Positions 17,188 to 26,796 are shown, counted from the stretch's first letter. The stretch is DNA of 64,000 bases from Niabella ginsenosidivorans (GCF_001654455.1 NZ_CP015772.1:1240001-1304000), one strand, 5' to 3'. Notes: a model not told the origin generated them from the letters alone. Numbers and translations: made by a program.

Positions 17188-17618
17188 TCAGAAAATAGAA
17201 CCCGGCTGGCCGGATTGTGTCAGTGCGGTATTCAGATCCATATGGAATCTGTCAAATTTCTCTTTATTGTTCAACTTATAAATGAATTTTAACAGCAGCA
17301 ATAGCAGAACGATCCATAGAACCCCTCCGATAGTAAACCGGCCGCCCATAGAATACACAATAAACGCCATTACAAAAGAGCCGATCAGACCCAGAACAAT
17401 GGCCAGGATGGTAATAAAAACCGGGGGCACAAAATCAGTGATCAACATAGTGTTCTTTTTAACCGGTCTTATTACGTGCTTGAAATTATCTGTTGGTACC
17501 ACCAGGTTCCTGGGAGCTAGTCCAAACAGGGGCCTGTTAATTTTTGTGCCGGGTATAAAACAGATAAGCTGTTCTGCAATTCTTCAAGTGTTTTTCCGGT
17601 AGGGTTTGCTACTTTCAT
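17188..17618 (-). pseudogene. Small two-helix membrane protein broken by a single-base frameshift
   Basis: From ATG 17618 the minus strand reads MKVANPTGKTLEELQNSLSV then LYPAQK before meeting a stop after CLD. One base away the frame continues as NRPLFGLAPRNLVVPTDNFK and on to two hydrophobic helices (FITILAIVLGLIGSFVMAFI and a second ending LLLLKFIY) and the C-terminus QSGQPGSIF at 17188. Restoring one A to the five-base A run (17541-17545 on the plus strand, T) joins both into about 143 residues. A GTG at 17502 could start only the second part. Family unknown. Either real decay or a homopolymer sequencing error. Confidence 0.7.
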
Positions 17619-17674
17619 AATTCGTTATAGGAGTTGAATGTTTAAATAATAATTGTTTGCAGGCAAAGTTCCGG

Positions 17675-19036
17675 TTAGCCGCCCAGCGCCTGTAATACAT
17701 CGTATTTGGTAATGATATGATAATTGCCTGCTTCATCCCTGCTCATTACCGCGCCGTTTTCTCTTGTTAAAAACGATTTTAACTTTTCAAGCGACGTGTT
17801 GAAGTTCACAATGGGAAATGCAGGCTCCAGCAGATTCCCAATAACTTCATGCTTCAGGTCGGGATTGGAGAATATTTTCTGAAAAAGCCCGCTCTCGCTG
17901 ATAGAGCCAATAATTTCGCCATCCTTCAGTACCGGTATCATCTCAATATCATATTTACGCATCAGTTCTACCGCGGCACCAACAGTCTGGTTGCTTTCCA
18001 CACTGATCAGCTTGTTGCCAACAGGCCGCCCGCTGATGATATCCCTGAAGGTTTTCACCTCCAGGAATCCCCGTTCCATCATCCACTGATCGTTATAGAT
18101 CTTTGCTACATAACGGCTGCCATGATCATGGAAAATACAAACTACCAGGTCGTCTTTTTTAAGGCTGTCTTTAAGCTGCATCAACCCTTTCAGACAGCTT
18201 CCGGCGCTGTACCCGCAAAATAAGCCTTCTTCTTTTGCCAGTTTGCGTGCCATAATGGCGCCCTCTTTATCTGTTACCTGTGTGAACGCATCAATGATGC
18301 TCATATCATAGTTCCTGGGAATAAAATCTTCACCAAAGCCTTCACTGAAATAAGGGTATACCTCGTTCATATCTATTTCCCCGGTATTGAAATATTTTGT
18401 TAGCAATGAGCCGTAGGCATCTACGGCCCAAACTTTTATACCGGGATTTTGTTCTTTCAGATACATCGCTGTTCCGGTAATGGTTCCTCCGGTTCCGGCA
18501 GTACAAACAAGATGCGTGATCTTTCCATCTGTTTGTTTCCAGATCTCGGGCCCCGTTGTTTCATAATGTGCCAGGCGGTTAGCCAGGTTATCATATTGGT
18601 TCATATGATAAGAGTTAGGTATTTCCTTTGAAAGTCTTGCTGCAACACTGTAATAGCTTTGCGGGTCTTCCGGTTCTACATTCGTGGGACACACAATTAC
18701 CTCGGCGCCCATCGCCTTCAGCACGTCAGCTTTTTCTTTTGATTGTTTATCAGTGGTAACAAAAATGCATTGATAGCCTTTTACAATAGCGCCCAAAGCA
18801 AGCCCCATACCGGTATTGCCGCTGGTGCCTTCAATAATGGTGCCGCCCGGTTTTAATTTTCCCTCGGCTTCTGCTACTTCGATCATTTTTATTGCCATGC
18901 GGTCTTTAATGCTGTTACCGGGGTTAAAATAATCTACTTTGGCAGCTACCGTACAGGGTAATTCCTTTGTGATCCTGTTCAGCCTTATTAAGGGGGTATT
19001 GCCAATTGTTTCCAGTATATTATTTTTTATATCCAT
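17675..19036 (-). CDS. Cystathionine beta-synthase
   Basis: PLP enzyme joining serine (or O-acetylserine) and homocysteine to give cystathionine. Residues 1-320 are the fold-type II catalytic core: PGNSIKDRMA contains the PLP lysine, EGTSGNTGMGLA binds the substrate, and GTGGTITGTA binds the PLP phosphate. Residues about 340-453 hold two CBS repeats (VGAAVELMRKYDIEMIPVL and SLEKLKSFLTRENGAVMSRD), a regulatory module. No N-terminal haem domain, as in other bacteria. It starts 1 base after the S41 protease gene ends, so they are cotranscribed. Cysteine synthase activity is a possible alternative. Confidence 0.9.
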   Translation of the reverse strand: MDIKNNILETIGNTPLIRLNRITKELPCTVAAKVDYFNPGNSIKDRMAIKMIEVAEAEGKLKPGGTIIEGTSGNTGMGLALGAIVKGYQCIFVTTDKQSKEKADVLKAMGAEVIVCPTNVEPEDPQSYYSVAARLSKEIPNSYHMNQYDNLANRLAHYETTGPEIWKQTDGKITHLVCTAGTGGTITGTAMYLKEQNPGIKVWAVDAYGSLLTKYFNTGEIDMNEVYPYFSEGFGEDFIPRNYDMSIIDAFTQVTDKEGAIMARKLAKEEGLFCGYSAGSCLKGLMQLKDSLKKDDLVVCIFHDHGSRYVAKIYNDQWMMERGFLEVKTFRDIISGRPVGNKLISVESNQTVGAAVELMRKYDIEMIPVLKDGEIIGSISESGLFQKIFSNPDLKHEVIGNLLEPAFPIVNFNTSLEKLKSFLTRENGAVMSRDEAGNYHIITKYDVLQALGG

Positions 19037-19037
19037 T

Positions 19038-20627
19038 TCATTTCGATTTTAGGAATTCGATCGATTTTGCAACTACAGGATCAGTAAGGTTCAGCACCTC
19101 GTAAAAACCATTATCGTTCCATTTAAACCGTGCCAGGTAGGCTTCCATCCGGTTCTGAACCCTTGTCCGTTCGGCAGCTGAAATATTGGCAAGATTGGTT
19201 GAATCCTTTTGGGCCCAGCTTACAAACTGCTGCCACATGATCCTGCCCGGCTCAAATTGTTGTGAAAAGGTGATCGGGGACTGGTAAGGATCCAACACCT
19301 TCTGGTTCTCTATATAATATTGGTAAACAAAATCATTGAACGATCCGTTGAAAAACAGTTTATTGATCTCCTTTGATGTTTTTGTGGTATCTAACCCAAC
19401 AAAAATGTCCGGCATAATTCCGCCGCTGCCGTACAGAATGCGCCCATCAGGGGTTTTATACTGTTTGCCGGTATTTACTTTATTGCTGTCGGCAAAGTAT
19501 GCCTGCCCGTTTGCATAACGGTTCCATATTTCGTCCATATACACCTTCCTGCCTTTGCTGTAAGAGCGCTGGATGCTTCTGCCCAATGGCGTATAATAGC
19601 GCGCCACGGTCAGCTTCAGCGCTGCGCCATCACTTAGCGGAAATATTTCCTGTACCAGGCCCTTGCCAAAGGTTCTGCGCCCGATAATGGTAGCACGGTC
19701 CCAGTCCTGGAGCGCTCCGCTCAGGATTTCACTGGCGCTTGCGGAAAGCTCATCTACCAGAACGGTCAGCTTGCCGTTCTCAAAGATGCCCGGCCGCTTG
19801 CAGCGATATTCTTTTTTAGGACTGTTGATCCCCTCCGTATAAACGATCAGCTTATCACCGCTCAAAAATTCATCTGCAATATCAATGGCTGCGTCCATAT
19901 AGCCACCACCATTTCCACGCAGATCAAATATGAGCTCGGTCAGTCCTTCTTTTTTCAGCCGTTCCATCGCCTCCATAAATTCGCGGTAGCTGGTGCTGCC
20001 AAACAGATCCAGTTTAATATACCCAATGTTTTTATCAATCATATAAGCCGCCACCAATGTTGGTTTGGGAATATCGGCCCTTGTAACAGAAATGTTTAAA
20101 AGCTGGCTGCCCCGTAATATCTGAAGGGTTACAGGAGTGCCTTTTTCCCCTCTGATCAGGTTGCTGACGCCTGTATTGCTGAGTTTTTTCCCCGCGATGG
20201 TAGAATCGTTCACCCTGATGATCTTGTCGCCTGTTTGCAGCCGGGCCTTTTCACTGGGGCCATTTTTAACAACGGACATAATATTGACTGTATCCTTTAT
20301 GATCCGGTACTCAACCCCAATGCCTACAAACCGGCCCGACAGGTCTTCAGTGGTTTCTTTTAGCTCTGCTGGTGGCAGGTAAACAGAGTGTGGGTCCAGC
20401 TCATTCATTATTTCCCTAAGGGCATTGGCTTCCAGTGAATCTATTTTTACAGAATCCACATATTTCTGTTTAATGATCTCGGTTGCTTCATCCAGAGGGG
20501 AACTGCTGGCCACCCTTGAAAAACCTCCGTTCGGTTGTGCTCCTCTTAGTTTATAGCCAATAAACATCCCAATGATCATTGCAATGGAAAACAGCAATGG
20601 TAACCATACCTCAAATTTCTTTTTCAT
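19038..20627 (-). CDS. S41 carboxyl-terminal processing peptidase
   Basis: A 529-residue periplasmic protease anchored by one N-terminal membrane helix (residues 9-27). PDZ domain at about 85-170 (NGPSEKARLQTGDKIIRVND), then the S41 core: FDLRGNGGGYMDAAIDIADE, LVDELSASASEILSGALQDW with the nucleophile serine and RRTFGKGLVQ with the catalytic lysine. Cleaves proteins from a C-terminal tail; related enzymes process envelope proteins. Start is ATG 20627. Translationally coupled to the cystathionine beta-synthase gene that follows; no functional link is evident. Confidence 0.92.
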   Translation of the reverse strand: MKKKFEVWLPLLFSIAMIIGMFIGYKLRGAQPNGGFSRVASSSPLDEATEIIKQKYVDSVKIDSLEANALREIMNELDPHSVYLPPAELKETTEDLSGRFVGIGVEYRIIKDTVNIMSVVKNGPSEKARLQTGDKIIRVNDSTIAGKKLSNTGVSNLIRGEKGTPVTLQILRGSQLLNISVTRADIPKPTLVAAYMIDKNIGYIKLDLFGSTSYREFMEAMERLKKEGLTELIFDLRGNGGGYMDAAIDIADEFLSGDKLIVYTEGINSPKKEYRCKRPGIFENGKLTVLVDELSASASEILSGALQDWDRATIIGRRTFGKGLVQEIFPLSDGAALKLTVARYYTPLGRSIQRSYSKGRKVYMDEIWNRYANGQAYFADSNKVNTGKQYKTPDGRILYGSGGIMPDIFVGLDTTKTSKEINKLFFNGSFNDFVYQYYIENQKVLDPYQSPITFSQQFEPGRIMWQQFVSWAQKDSTNLANISAAERTRVQNRMEAYLARFKWNDNGFYEVLNLTDPVVAKSIEFLKSK

Positions 20628-20799
20628 CCCTATTCTTTTGTTTCATCCCGCTATAAGCAGGGACACGCAAAATAGCCAATCTTTGCTGTTTATTTCAGAA
20701 ATCAAATCATTTTGTTATTATTTTATCAATAAGCCGTTTTTGATACTTATATTGCAGAGCGAATCATCCTAATAGCGATCAGGTAAAATATCAGTTTCG

Positions 20800-21642
20800 A
20801 TGACAAAAGTGCAACTCATTGCGGATGCCGGTTCTACAAAAGCTGAATGGTGCCTTCTGAATAACGGTAAAATCAAAACCATACTTACAAGCGGTATAAG
20901 TCCTTATTTTTTAGATGGCAGCCAGATCGAGGATTTGTTAAGCAGGGAACTGCTTCCCAGGTTGGGCAGGGTGGAAGTGGAGGAAGTTTTTTATTATGGC
21001 ACCGGTTGCCTGAACCCGGATAACCGGGCTCTGGTTCTGAAAAGCCTTCGCCGGCTGTTTAAAGCAGCCAGGGTAGCTGTCTGGCATGATGTGGAAGGTG
21101 CAGCCCGCGGGCTTTGTGTACACAGTAAGGGGGTGGCCAGCATCCTGGGCACAGGCTCCAGTTCCTGCTTCTATGACGGAAAGAAGATCCGTAAAAATAA
21201 CCCCGGCCTGGGGTATGTGCTGGGCGATGAAGGCAGCGGTGCTTACCTGGGGCGTAAGGTGATCCAGTATTATCTCTATAATACCTTTGATGAAGACCTA
21301 AGGGCCCGCTTTGATGCAGCTTATGTAACCAATAGCGCCGAAATACTGGAACGGGTATATAAGCAGCCGCTGCCTAACCGGTATCTTGCAGGTTTTGCCA
21401 GGTTCCTGGCAGACAACCGCGGCCATTATATGGTAGAGAACATTATTGAAGACGGGCTGAACGATTTTTTCTTTACCCATCTCTGCAAGTTCCGGGAAGC
21501 CTGGAAATATCCCGTTAATTTTGTAGGCAGCATTGCGTTCGGCTTTAAGGACGTGCTCAAAGACCTGTGCAGCAGCTATAGTTTTGAGTTGGGTAAGATC
21601 CTTCAAAAACCGATGAAAGGCCTTATTGAATACCATTCATAA
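20800..21642 (+). CDS. BadF/BcrA-type N-acetylglucosamine kinase
   Basis: ASKHA-fold sugar kinase. ADAGSTKAEWCL is the phosphate-1 loop, ILGTGSSSCFYDG the phosphate-2 loop, and GYVLGDEGSGAYLGRK the family signature. Length 280 fits N-acetylglucosamine kinases of the NAGK/BadF type. It lies 26 bases ahead of murQ and the pair makes sense in recovery of cell-wall amino sugars: the kinase phosphorylates GlcNAc (or MurNAc), and MurQ converts MurNAc-6-P to GlcNAc-6-P. Substrate preference is inferred from the neighbour. Confidence 0.85.
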   Translation: MTKVQLIADAGSTKAEWCLLNNGKIKTILTSGISPYFLDGSQIEDLLSRELLPRLGRVEVEEVFYYGTGCLNPDNRALVLKSLRRLFKAARVAVWHDVEGAARGLCVHSKGVASILGTGSSSCFYDGKKIRKNNPGLGYVLGDEGSGAYLGRKVIQYYLYNTFDEDLRARFDAAYVTNSAEILERVYKQPLPNRYLAGFARFLADNRGHYMVENIIEDGLNDFFFTHLCKFREAWKYPVNFVGSIAFGFKDVLKDLCSSYSFELGKILQKPMKGLIEYHS

Positions 21643-21668
21643 CGATTAAACATAATTTGTTTTTTTAT

Positions 21669-22487
21669 ATGACGAGAGAAAAAATCACCGAACAGTCCAG
21701 TAAATATGATCATTTGGAAAAAATGTCTGTGCTGGAATTGCTAACCTCTATGAATAAAGAAGACCAGACCGTGCCCCTGGCTGTTAAAAAAGTAATTCCG
21801 GATATAGAAAAATTAATACAGGCTATAGTAGAGCATATGGTAGTAGGCGGACGGCTGTTTTATATAGGTGCGGGAACCAGTGGACGTTTGGGAATCCTGG
21901 ATGCCAGTGAAATACCTCCTACCTATGGACTTCCGGCGGGCGTGGTAATTGGTGTAATAGCCGGTGGCAGCAAAGCCATTACAACCCCAGTTGAAAATGC
22001 TGAAGATGATGACATGCAGGGCTGGAGGGATCTGGTCGCCTATAAGGTTAATGATAAAGATGTGGTGGTAGGCGTGGCCGCAAGCGGTTCTACTCCTTAT
22101 GTTATCGGTGCTTTGCGCGAGTGCCAGAAAAGAGGCATTGTTACCGGCAGCATTGCTTCCAACCCGAATGCGCTGGTCAGCGAAGTGGCCGATTATCCCA
22201 TAGAAGTGATCGTTGGGCCTGAATTTGTAACAGGGAGCACCCGTATGAAAAGCGGTACCGCCCAAAAGCTGGTGCTGAATATGATCTCTACCACCGTTAT
22301 GATCCAGTTAGGCAGGGTAGAAGGAAACCGTATGGTAAACATGCAGCTTACGAACTCCAAGCTGATTGACCGCGGAACAAAAATGGTGATGGAGCAAACC
22401 GGTATTACTGATTATGAGCAGGCAAAGCACCTGCTGCTGAAAAATAAAAGCGTGAAAAACGCAGTTGCTGAATACAAGGCTTTATAA
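21669..22487 (+). CDS. murQ: N-acetylmuramic acid 6-phosphate etherase
   Basis: Cleaves the lactyl ether of MurNAc-6-phosphate to GlcNAc-6-phosphate and lactate in peptidoglycan recycling. SIS-domain motifs: YIGAGTSGRLGILDASEIPPTY, with the Glu of DASEIPPT a likely catalytic residue, GVAASGSTPYVIGAL and GPEFVTGSTRMKSGTAQK. ATG 21669 gives MTREKITEQSSKYDHLEKMS, as in homologues. Ends with a strong hairpin terminator at 22512. MurNAc-6-P would come from a transporter or kinase; the neighbouring kinase is a candidate. Confidence 0.95.
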   Translation: MTREKITEQSSKYDHLEKMSVLELLTSMNKEDQTVPLAVKKVIPDIEKLIQAIVEHMVVGGRLFYIGAGTSGRLGILDASEIPPTYGLPAGVVIGVIAGGSKAITTPVENAEDDDMQGWRDLVAYKVNDKDVVVGVAASGSTPYVIGALRECQKRGIVTGSIASNPNALVSEVADYPIEVIVGPEFVTGSTRMKSGTAQKLVLNMISTTVMIQLGRVEGNRMVNMQLTNSKLIDRGTKMVMEQTGITDYEQAKHLLLKNKSVKNAVAEYKAL

Positions 22488-22511
22488 AATACGAAAAGTG
22501 ATCATAACAAC

Positions 22512-22541
22512 AAAAGGAAGAGTGAACGCTCTTCCTTTTTT
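22512..22541. terminator. Bidirectional terminator between murQ and rpsT
   Basis: AAAAGGAAGAG and CTCTTCCTTTT pair around a 6-base loop, followed by a T run on the plus strand; on the minus strand the complement also ends in a T-rich stretch. It separates two convergent genes. Confidence 0.9.
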
Positions 22542-22564
22542 TATAATAAGTAAGGTTGAAATAA

Positions 22565-22828
22565 TTATTGGGCGGCAGCAAGATCTGTATTGATCTTACG
22601 AGCTAATTTGCTTTTCAGGTTCGCCGCCTTTTTGCGGTGGATAACCCCTTTTTTAGCTAATTTATCGATCATGCTTTCAACAGAAGGCAATTTGTCCTTT
22701 GCTTCTTTTGCATCCCCGGCTCTTAAATCTTTAATAGCGTTACGGGTGGTTTTGCCATAATATTTGTTGCTGTCGCGACGCTTTAAGGCCTGACGTGCAT
22801 GTTTTTTTGTAGCTTTATGATTCGCCAT
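22565..22828 (-). CDS. rpsT: 30S ribosomal protein S20
   Basis: An 87-residue basic protein beginning MANHKATKKHARQALKRR and continuing TTRNAIKDLR, MIDKLAKKGVIHRKKAANLK and KSKLARKI, the complete S20 pattern. Binds 16S rRNA in the small subunit. A TACCTTTG element about 30 bases upstream supports its own promoter. The 3' end is bounded by the shared terminator with murQ. Confidence 0.97.
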   Translation of the reverse strand: MANHKATKKHARQALKRRDSNKYYGKTTRNAIKDLRAGDAKEAKDKLPSVESMIDKLAKKGVIHRKKAANLKSKLARKINTDLAAAQ

Positions 22829-22857
22829 TGCTCTCTTTTTTTGGATTTTTCGGACGG

Positions 22858-22865
22858 CAAAGGTA
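22858..22865 (-). promoter_or_regulatory. -7 element of rpsT promoter
   Basis: On the minus strand TACCTTTG fits TAnnTTTG, with a T-rich stretch near -33 rather than a clear TTTG. Distance to the ATG is about 30 bases, giving a short leader. Confidence 0.55.
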
Positions 22866-22969
22866 ACGTAAATAAATGAAAAATTACGATTTTACGGTAA
22901 ATTATTTCAATTCATTATTTTGACAGGCTGCAATATATTAAACAGAACTTAAAATAGCAGGGCAGAGCG

Positions 22970-22998
22970 TTTGGGTTGTGTAAATATTGCGTATCTTG
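22970..22998 (+). promoter_or_regulatory. Promoter of sucA
   Basis: TTTG at 22970-22973, an 18-base spacer and TATCTTG at 22992-22998 form a Bacteroidota promoter with a -7 element one T short of TAnnTTTG. The leader would be about 65 bases. Confidence 0.6.
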
Positions 22999-23069
22999 TG
23001 GGGCAATTTCCGAAAGTGATCTTCGCACCCAAAGGATAAATATAATCATATATAAATAGCTGATTTACA

Positions 23070-25826
23070 ATGAAAGATTTTTCATACATTACAAGCTCCT
23101 CTCCTGAGTTTATAGAAAATATGTACAAGGAGTTTGTAAAAAACCCGGAAAATGTTGATACTGAATTAAAAAAATTTTTTGAAGGATTTGATTTTGCCAT
23201 CGGCAATGGCCTGGCAGAAAAGAACGGAACAACCAGGGCTGCCGGCAGCAGCACATTAGCTACCCCGGGAACTGACTGGAGAAAAGAGATCGCCGTATAC
23301 CGGCTAATACTGGGCTACAGGAATAAAGGTCATTTGCTGGCAGATACCAACCCTATTAAAAAAAGAAAGGACCGGGGCGCCAATCTTGATCTTCCTTTTT
23401 TCGGACTGTCAGAAGAAGATCTGGACAATGAATATGAAGCCGGCAGCCTGATCGGCCTGGGCACTACCCCGCTGCGGAATATACTGTCGCATCTTAAAAA
23501 ATGCTATGCAGGTCATGTAGGTATCGAGTTCAAATATATCAGTGATCAGAAAAAGGTAGACTGGCTGACCAATGAAATGGAAAAGAAATTTACCAATCCG
23601 TTACCGCTGGAACAAAAGAAACGGATCCTTGAAAAGCTGAATGAAGGGGTGATGTTTGAAAAGTTCCTTCACACCAAATATGTGGGGCAGAAACGGTTTT
23701 CCCTGGAAGGTGGTGAAACAACCATTCCGGCGTTGGATGCTATTATTAATAAAGGAGCAGAGCTGGAGGTGAAAGAAGTTGTGATCGGTATGGCTCACCG
23801 CGGCCGCTTAAATGTGCTGGCAAATATTCTGGGTAAGACATATGAGCAGATCTTTAGCGAATTTGAAGGCACGGGAGAGATCAATCAGACCATGGGCAGC
23901 GGTGATGTGAAGTATCACCTGGGGTATGGAAGTGTTATAGAAGCTGCCAATGGCGAAAAGGTGCATTTGAAGCTAATGCCCAATCCTTCGCACCTGGAAG
24001 CTGTGGACCCGGTTGTGCTGGGCTTTGCAAGAAGCAGTGCCAATATTTTACATAATGAGCGTTATGAAAGTGTATTGCCCATATTGATACATGGGGACGC
24101 CGCACTGGCAGGGCAGGGCGTTGTTTATGAGTTATTGCAGATGTCCAAACTGAACGGATATTATACAGGCGGTACCATTCATTTTGTCATCAATAACCAG
24201 ATCGGTTTTACAACTGATTTTTCTGATGCGCGCAGCTCAGATTATTGCACATCGCTGGCAGCAATCGTGCAGTCGCCGGTTTTACACGTGAACGGAGACG
24301 ATCCGGAAGCCGTTGTAAAGTGCGCGGAAATAGCCATGCGCTACAGGAACGAGTTTCATGCGGATGTGTTTATTGACATGGTGTGCTACCGGAAACATGG
24401 GCATAATGAGGGAGATGATCCCAAATTTACACAGCCAACGATGTACGCCCTTATTGACAAACATCCCAATCCCCGGGAAGTGTATATAAAATATTTACTG
24501 GATAAGGGTGAGGAAGATACCAAGGAACTGGCAAAGGAAATGGAGAAAAAGTTCTGGGACGACCTGCAGGACCGCCTGGATGAAGTAAAGCAGCATCCGT
24601 TGCCCTATACTTATCAGGATCCGGAACTGCAATGGAAAAGCCTGCGTAAAGCTACTGCGCTGGATTTTGAAAAAAGCCCGGATACCGCAATCAGCGGGGA
24701 GCACTTCAAAACAATCTTTGATGCACTTATGAAGATCCCCGATGGGTTTACTCCTTTAAGAAAAGTAGCCAAGCTGCTTCAGGATAAAGTAAAACTGCTG
24801 GAAACCGAACAAAAAGTGGATTGGGCAACCGGTGAATTAATGGCTTTTGGTTCCCTGCTGCTGGATGGCTCTGATGTGCGCATGTCTGGCCAGGATGTTG
24901 GCCGGGGTACTTTTAGTTCCCGCCATGCCGTGCTGAGAGATGAAGTTACGGATGCTGCCTATAACCGTTTGAGCGGGTTACCCGGCTCCACAGCCAAATT
25001 CAGGATCTATAACTCACTGTTAAGCGAGTATGCCGTACTGGGCTTTGAATACGGTTTTGCACTGGCAACCCCTAATGTGCTGGTTGTATGGGAGGCACAG
25101 TTCGGTGATTTTGCAAATGGCGCCCAGACCCTGATCGATCAGTTTATTACCAGCGCTGAGCAAAAATGGAACCGTATGGACGGATTGGTAATGCTGCTGC
25201 CGCACGGTTTTGAAGGGCAGGGGCCGGAGCACAGCAGTGCGCGGATTGAACGCTTTTTACAGTCCTGTGCTGAGCTGAATATTGTGGTGACCAATATCAC
25301 TACGGCCGCCAATTATTTCCATGCGCTGCGCCGCCAGCTTAAATGGCCTTTCCGTAAACCACTGATCAACTTTGCACCTAAAGCCAATCTCAGGCATCCG
25401 GGCAGCTATTCATTAAAAGAGGAGTTCACGAACGGCCGTTTCCGGGAGGTGATCGATGATGCGTTTGCAGACGATCCTGTAACAGTAAAAACAGTGTTGT
25501 TCTGTTCCGGTAAGATCTATTTTGATCTTGCTGAAAAACAGGTGAAGGATAACCGTAAGGATGTTGCTGTTATTCGTATGGAGCAATTGTACCCCCTGCC
25601 TAAAAAACAGCTGGACGACCTGTATGCCAAATACAAGAATGCTGTTTGGTACTGGGTACAGGAAGAACCGCTGAATATGGGTGCGGCCTCCTTCCTGCAA
25701 ATGAACCTGAAAGATATCAATTATGGTATCATTGGCCGTAAACCAAGCGCGGCACCTGCTTCCGGATTTATGAAAGTGCATAAAGCAGAGCAGGAGGAGA
25801 TCATTAATACAGCTTTTTCAATGTAA
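23070..25826 (+). CDS. sucA: 2-oxoglutarate dehydrogenase E1
   Basis: Thiamine-diphosphate-dependent decarboxylase of the 2-oxoglutarate dehydrogenase complex (TCA cycle). Residues 1-45 are the short E1-specific tail. Motifs: VIGMAHRGRLNVLANILGK, LMPNPSHLEAVDPV, HGDAALAGQGVVYE and FVINNQIGFTT (ThDP/Mg site), VDMVCYRKHGHNEGDDP, GQDVGRGTFSSRHAV and LLPHGFEGQGPEHSSARIER in the second half. The 918-residue length is normal. A terminator follows at 25834, and sucB lies 970 bases on with a minus-strand response regulator in between, rather than directly adjacent. Has its own promoter at 22970. Confidence 0.96.
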   Translation: MKDFSYITSSSPEFIENMYKEFVKNPENVDTELKKFFEGFDFAIGNGLAEKNGTTRAAGSSTLATPGTDWRKEIAVYRLILGYRNKGHLLADTNPIKKRKDRGANLDLPFFGLSEEDLDNEYEAGSLIGLGTTPLRNILSHLKKCYAGHVGIEFKYISDQKKVDWLTNEMEKKFTNPLPLEQKKRILEKLNEGVMFEKFLHTKYVGQKRFSLEGGETTIPALDAIINKGAELEVKEVVIGMAHRGRLNVLANILGKTYEQIFSEFEGTGEINQTMGSGDVKYHLGYGSVIEAANGEKVHLKLMPNPSHLEAVDPVVLGFARSSANILHNERYESVLPILIHGDAALAGQGVVYELLQMSKLNGYYTGGTIHFVINNQIGFTTDFSDARSSDYCTSLAAIVQSPVLHVNGDDPEAVVKCAEIAMRYRNEFHADVFIDMVCYRKHGHNEGDDPKFTQPTMYALIDKHPNPREVYIKYLLDKGEEDTKELAKEMEKKFWDDLQDRLDEVKQHPLPYTYQDPELQWKSLRKATALDFEKSPDTAISGEHFKTIFDALMKIPDGFTPLRKVAKLLQDKVKLLETEQKVDWATGELMAFGSLLLDGSDVRMSGQDVGRGTFSSRHAVLRDEVTDAAYNRLSGLPGSTAKFRIYNSLLSEYAVLGFEYGFALATPNVLVVWEAQFGDFANGAQTLIDQFITSAEQKWNRMDGLVMLLPHGFEGQGPEHSSARIERFLQSCAELNIVVTNITTAANYFHALRRQLKWPFRKPLINFAPKANLRHPGSYSLKEEFTNGRFREVIDDAFADDPVTVKTVLFCSGKIYFDLAEKQVKDNRKDVAVIRMEQLYPLPKKQLDDLYAKYKNAVWYWVQEEPLNMGAASFLQMNLKDINYGIIGRKPSAAPASGFMKVHKAEQEEIINTAFSM

Positions 25827-25833
25827 ATAGAGT

Positions 25834-25859
25834 GGGCGGAATAGAAATTCCGCCCTTTT
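25834..25859 (+). terminator. Terminator of sucA
   Basis: GGGCGGAAT and ATTCCGCCC, perfect 9-base arms with an AGAA loop, then TTTT, 7 bases after the sucA stop codon. It would also end the convergent minus-strand transcript of the response regulator. Confidence 0.85.
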
Positions 25860-25887
25860 CATCTATTCAAAACTAAACATGAGCTGT

Positions 25888-26535
25888 TTATAGTAACTTT
25901 TGATTTAAGGCTTTTACCACTGCTTCGGAAACAGAATTCACCTGTAACTTTTCATACACATTCTTAATATGGGTATTTACAGTATGTATGCTCAGGTTAC
26001 AGGCAGATGCTACCATTTTCCGGGTGTAGCCTTTTACAAGGAGGTTTAAGATTTCCTTTTCCCTTACAGTCAGGTCTGTTTCCGGTGCCGACTCAAAAAA
26101 AATATTTTTCTGGAAAGCGTTCAGCACTTTCTTCGCAATGGAAGCTGTCATGGCTGCATCGCCATTATAAACATCCTCAATGGCCTGTAACAGCTGTGCA
26201 GGCGGGGACTTTTTTAAAATATAACCGGAGGCGCCGGCACATATGGATGCAAATATTTTGTCATCGTCTTCAAAAACGGTCTGCATTAAAAGCTGCACAT
26301 GCGGAAAATTAACCTTTATGATCTTGACGCCTTCAATGCCGTTTACATTTGGCATATCAATATCCATTAATACAATATCCGGGTCAGCCTTCCTTACATC
26401 GGTAATTACATTGCTGCAATCAAAAAAGGTTCCTGTACAGATCATGCGGGGCGATGCATTGATGAGCATATTCAGGCTTTCCCGCCGGTAGGCATTATCG
26501 TCAAAAACAGCCACTTTTATGGTTGATGCGTCCAT
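25888..26535 (-). CDS. NarL/FixJ-family response regulator
   Basis: Residues 1-125 are a receiver domain: DD at 12-13, phosphoacceptor D58 in VLMDIDMP, and K108 region GASGYILKKS. Residues about 150-210 are a LuxR-type helix-turn-helix (LTVREKEILNLLVKGYTRKM, SIHTVNTHIKNVYEKLQV). Typical DNA-binding output of a two-component system, but no histidine kinase gene lies next to it, so it is an orphan. It sits on the opposite strand between sucA and sucB. Target genes unknown. Confidence 0.9.
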   Translation of the reverse strand: MDASTIKVAVFDDNAYRRESLNMLINASPRMICTGTFFDCSNVITDVRKADPDIVLMDIDMPNVNGIEGVKIIKVNFPHVQLLMQTVFEDDDKIFASICAGASGYILKKSPPAQLLQAIEDVYNGDAAMTASIAKKVLNAFQKNIFFESAPETDLTVREKEILNLLVKGYTRKMVASACNLSIHTVNTHIKNVYEKLQVNSVSEAVVKALNQKLL

Positions 26536-26796
26536 ATAATAAAATTACAATTTAAAACGGGGCAACAAATCGCCAATTTGGGGGATATTTAGAGGGCGGT
26601 GATTGTTCATAGGTTCTGGCTTATTGATGCTGGATGCTCGCTTCCGGACATTTCGCTTTCCACTGCTCACTTATAGCTGCCTGCTGAAAACTGATCACTC
26701 AAATCCCATACTTCCCCTCTCAATTCTCATTTATACTTTAGAGTTTGGAATTTTTTGCCGTACTTTGTTCTACTTTTTTAAAAAGCAGTTTTTTTT

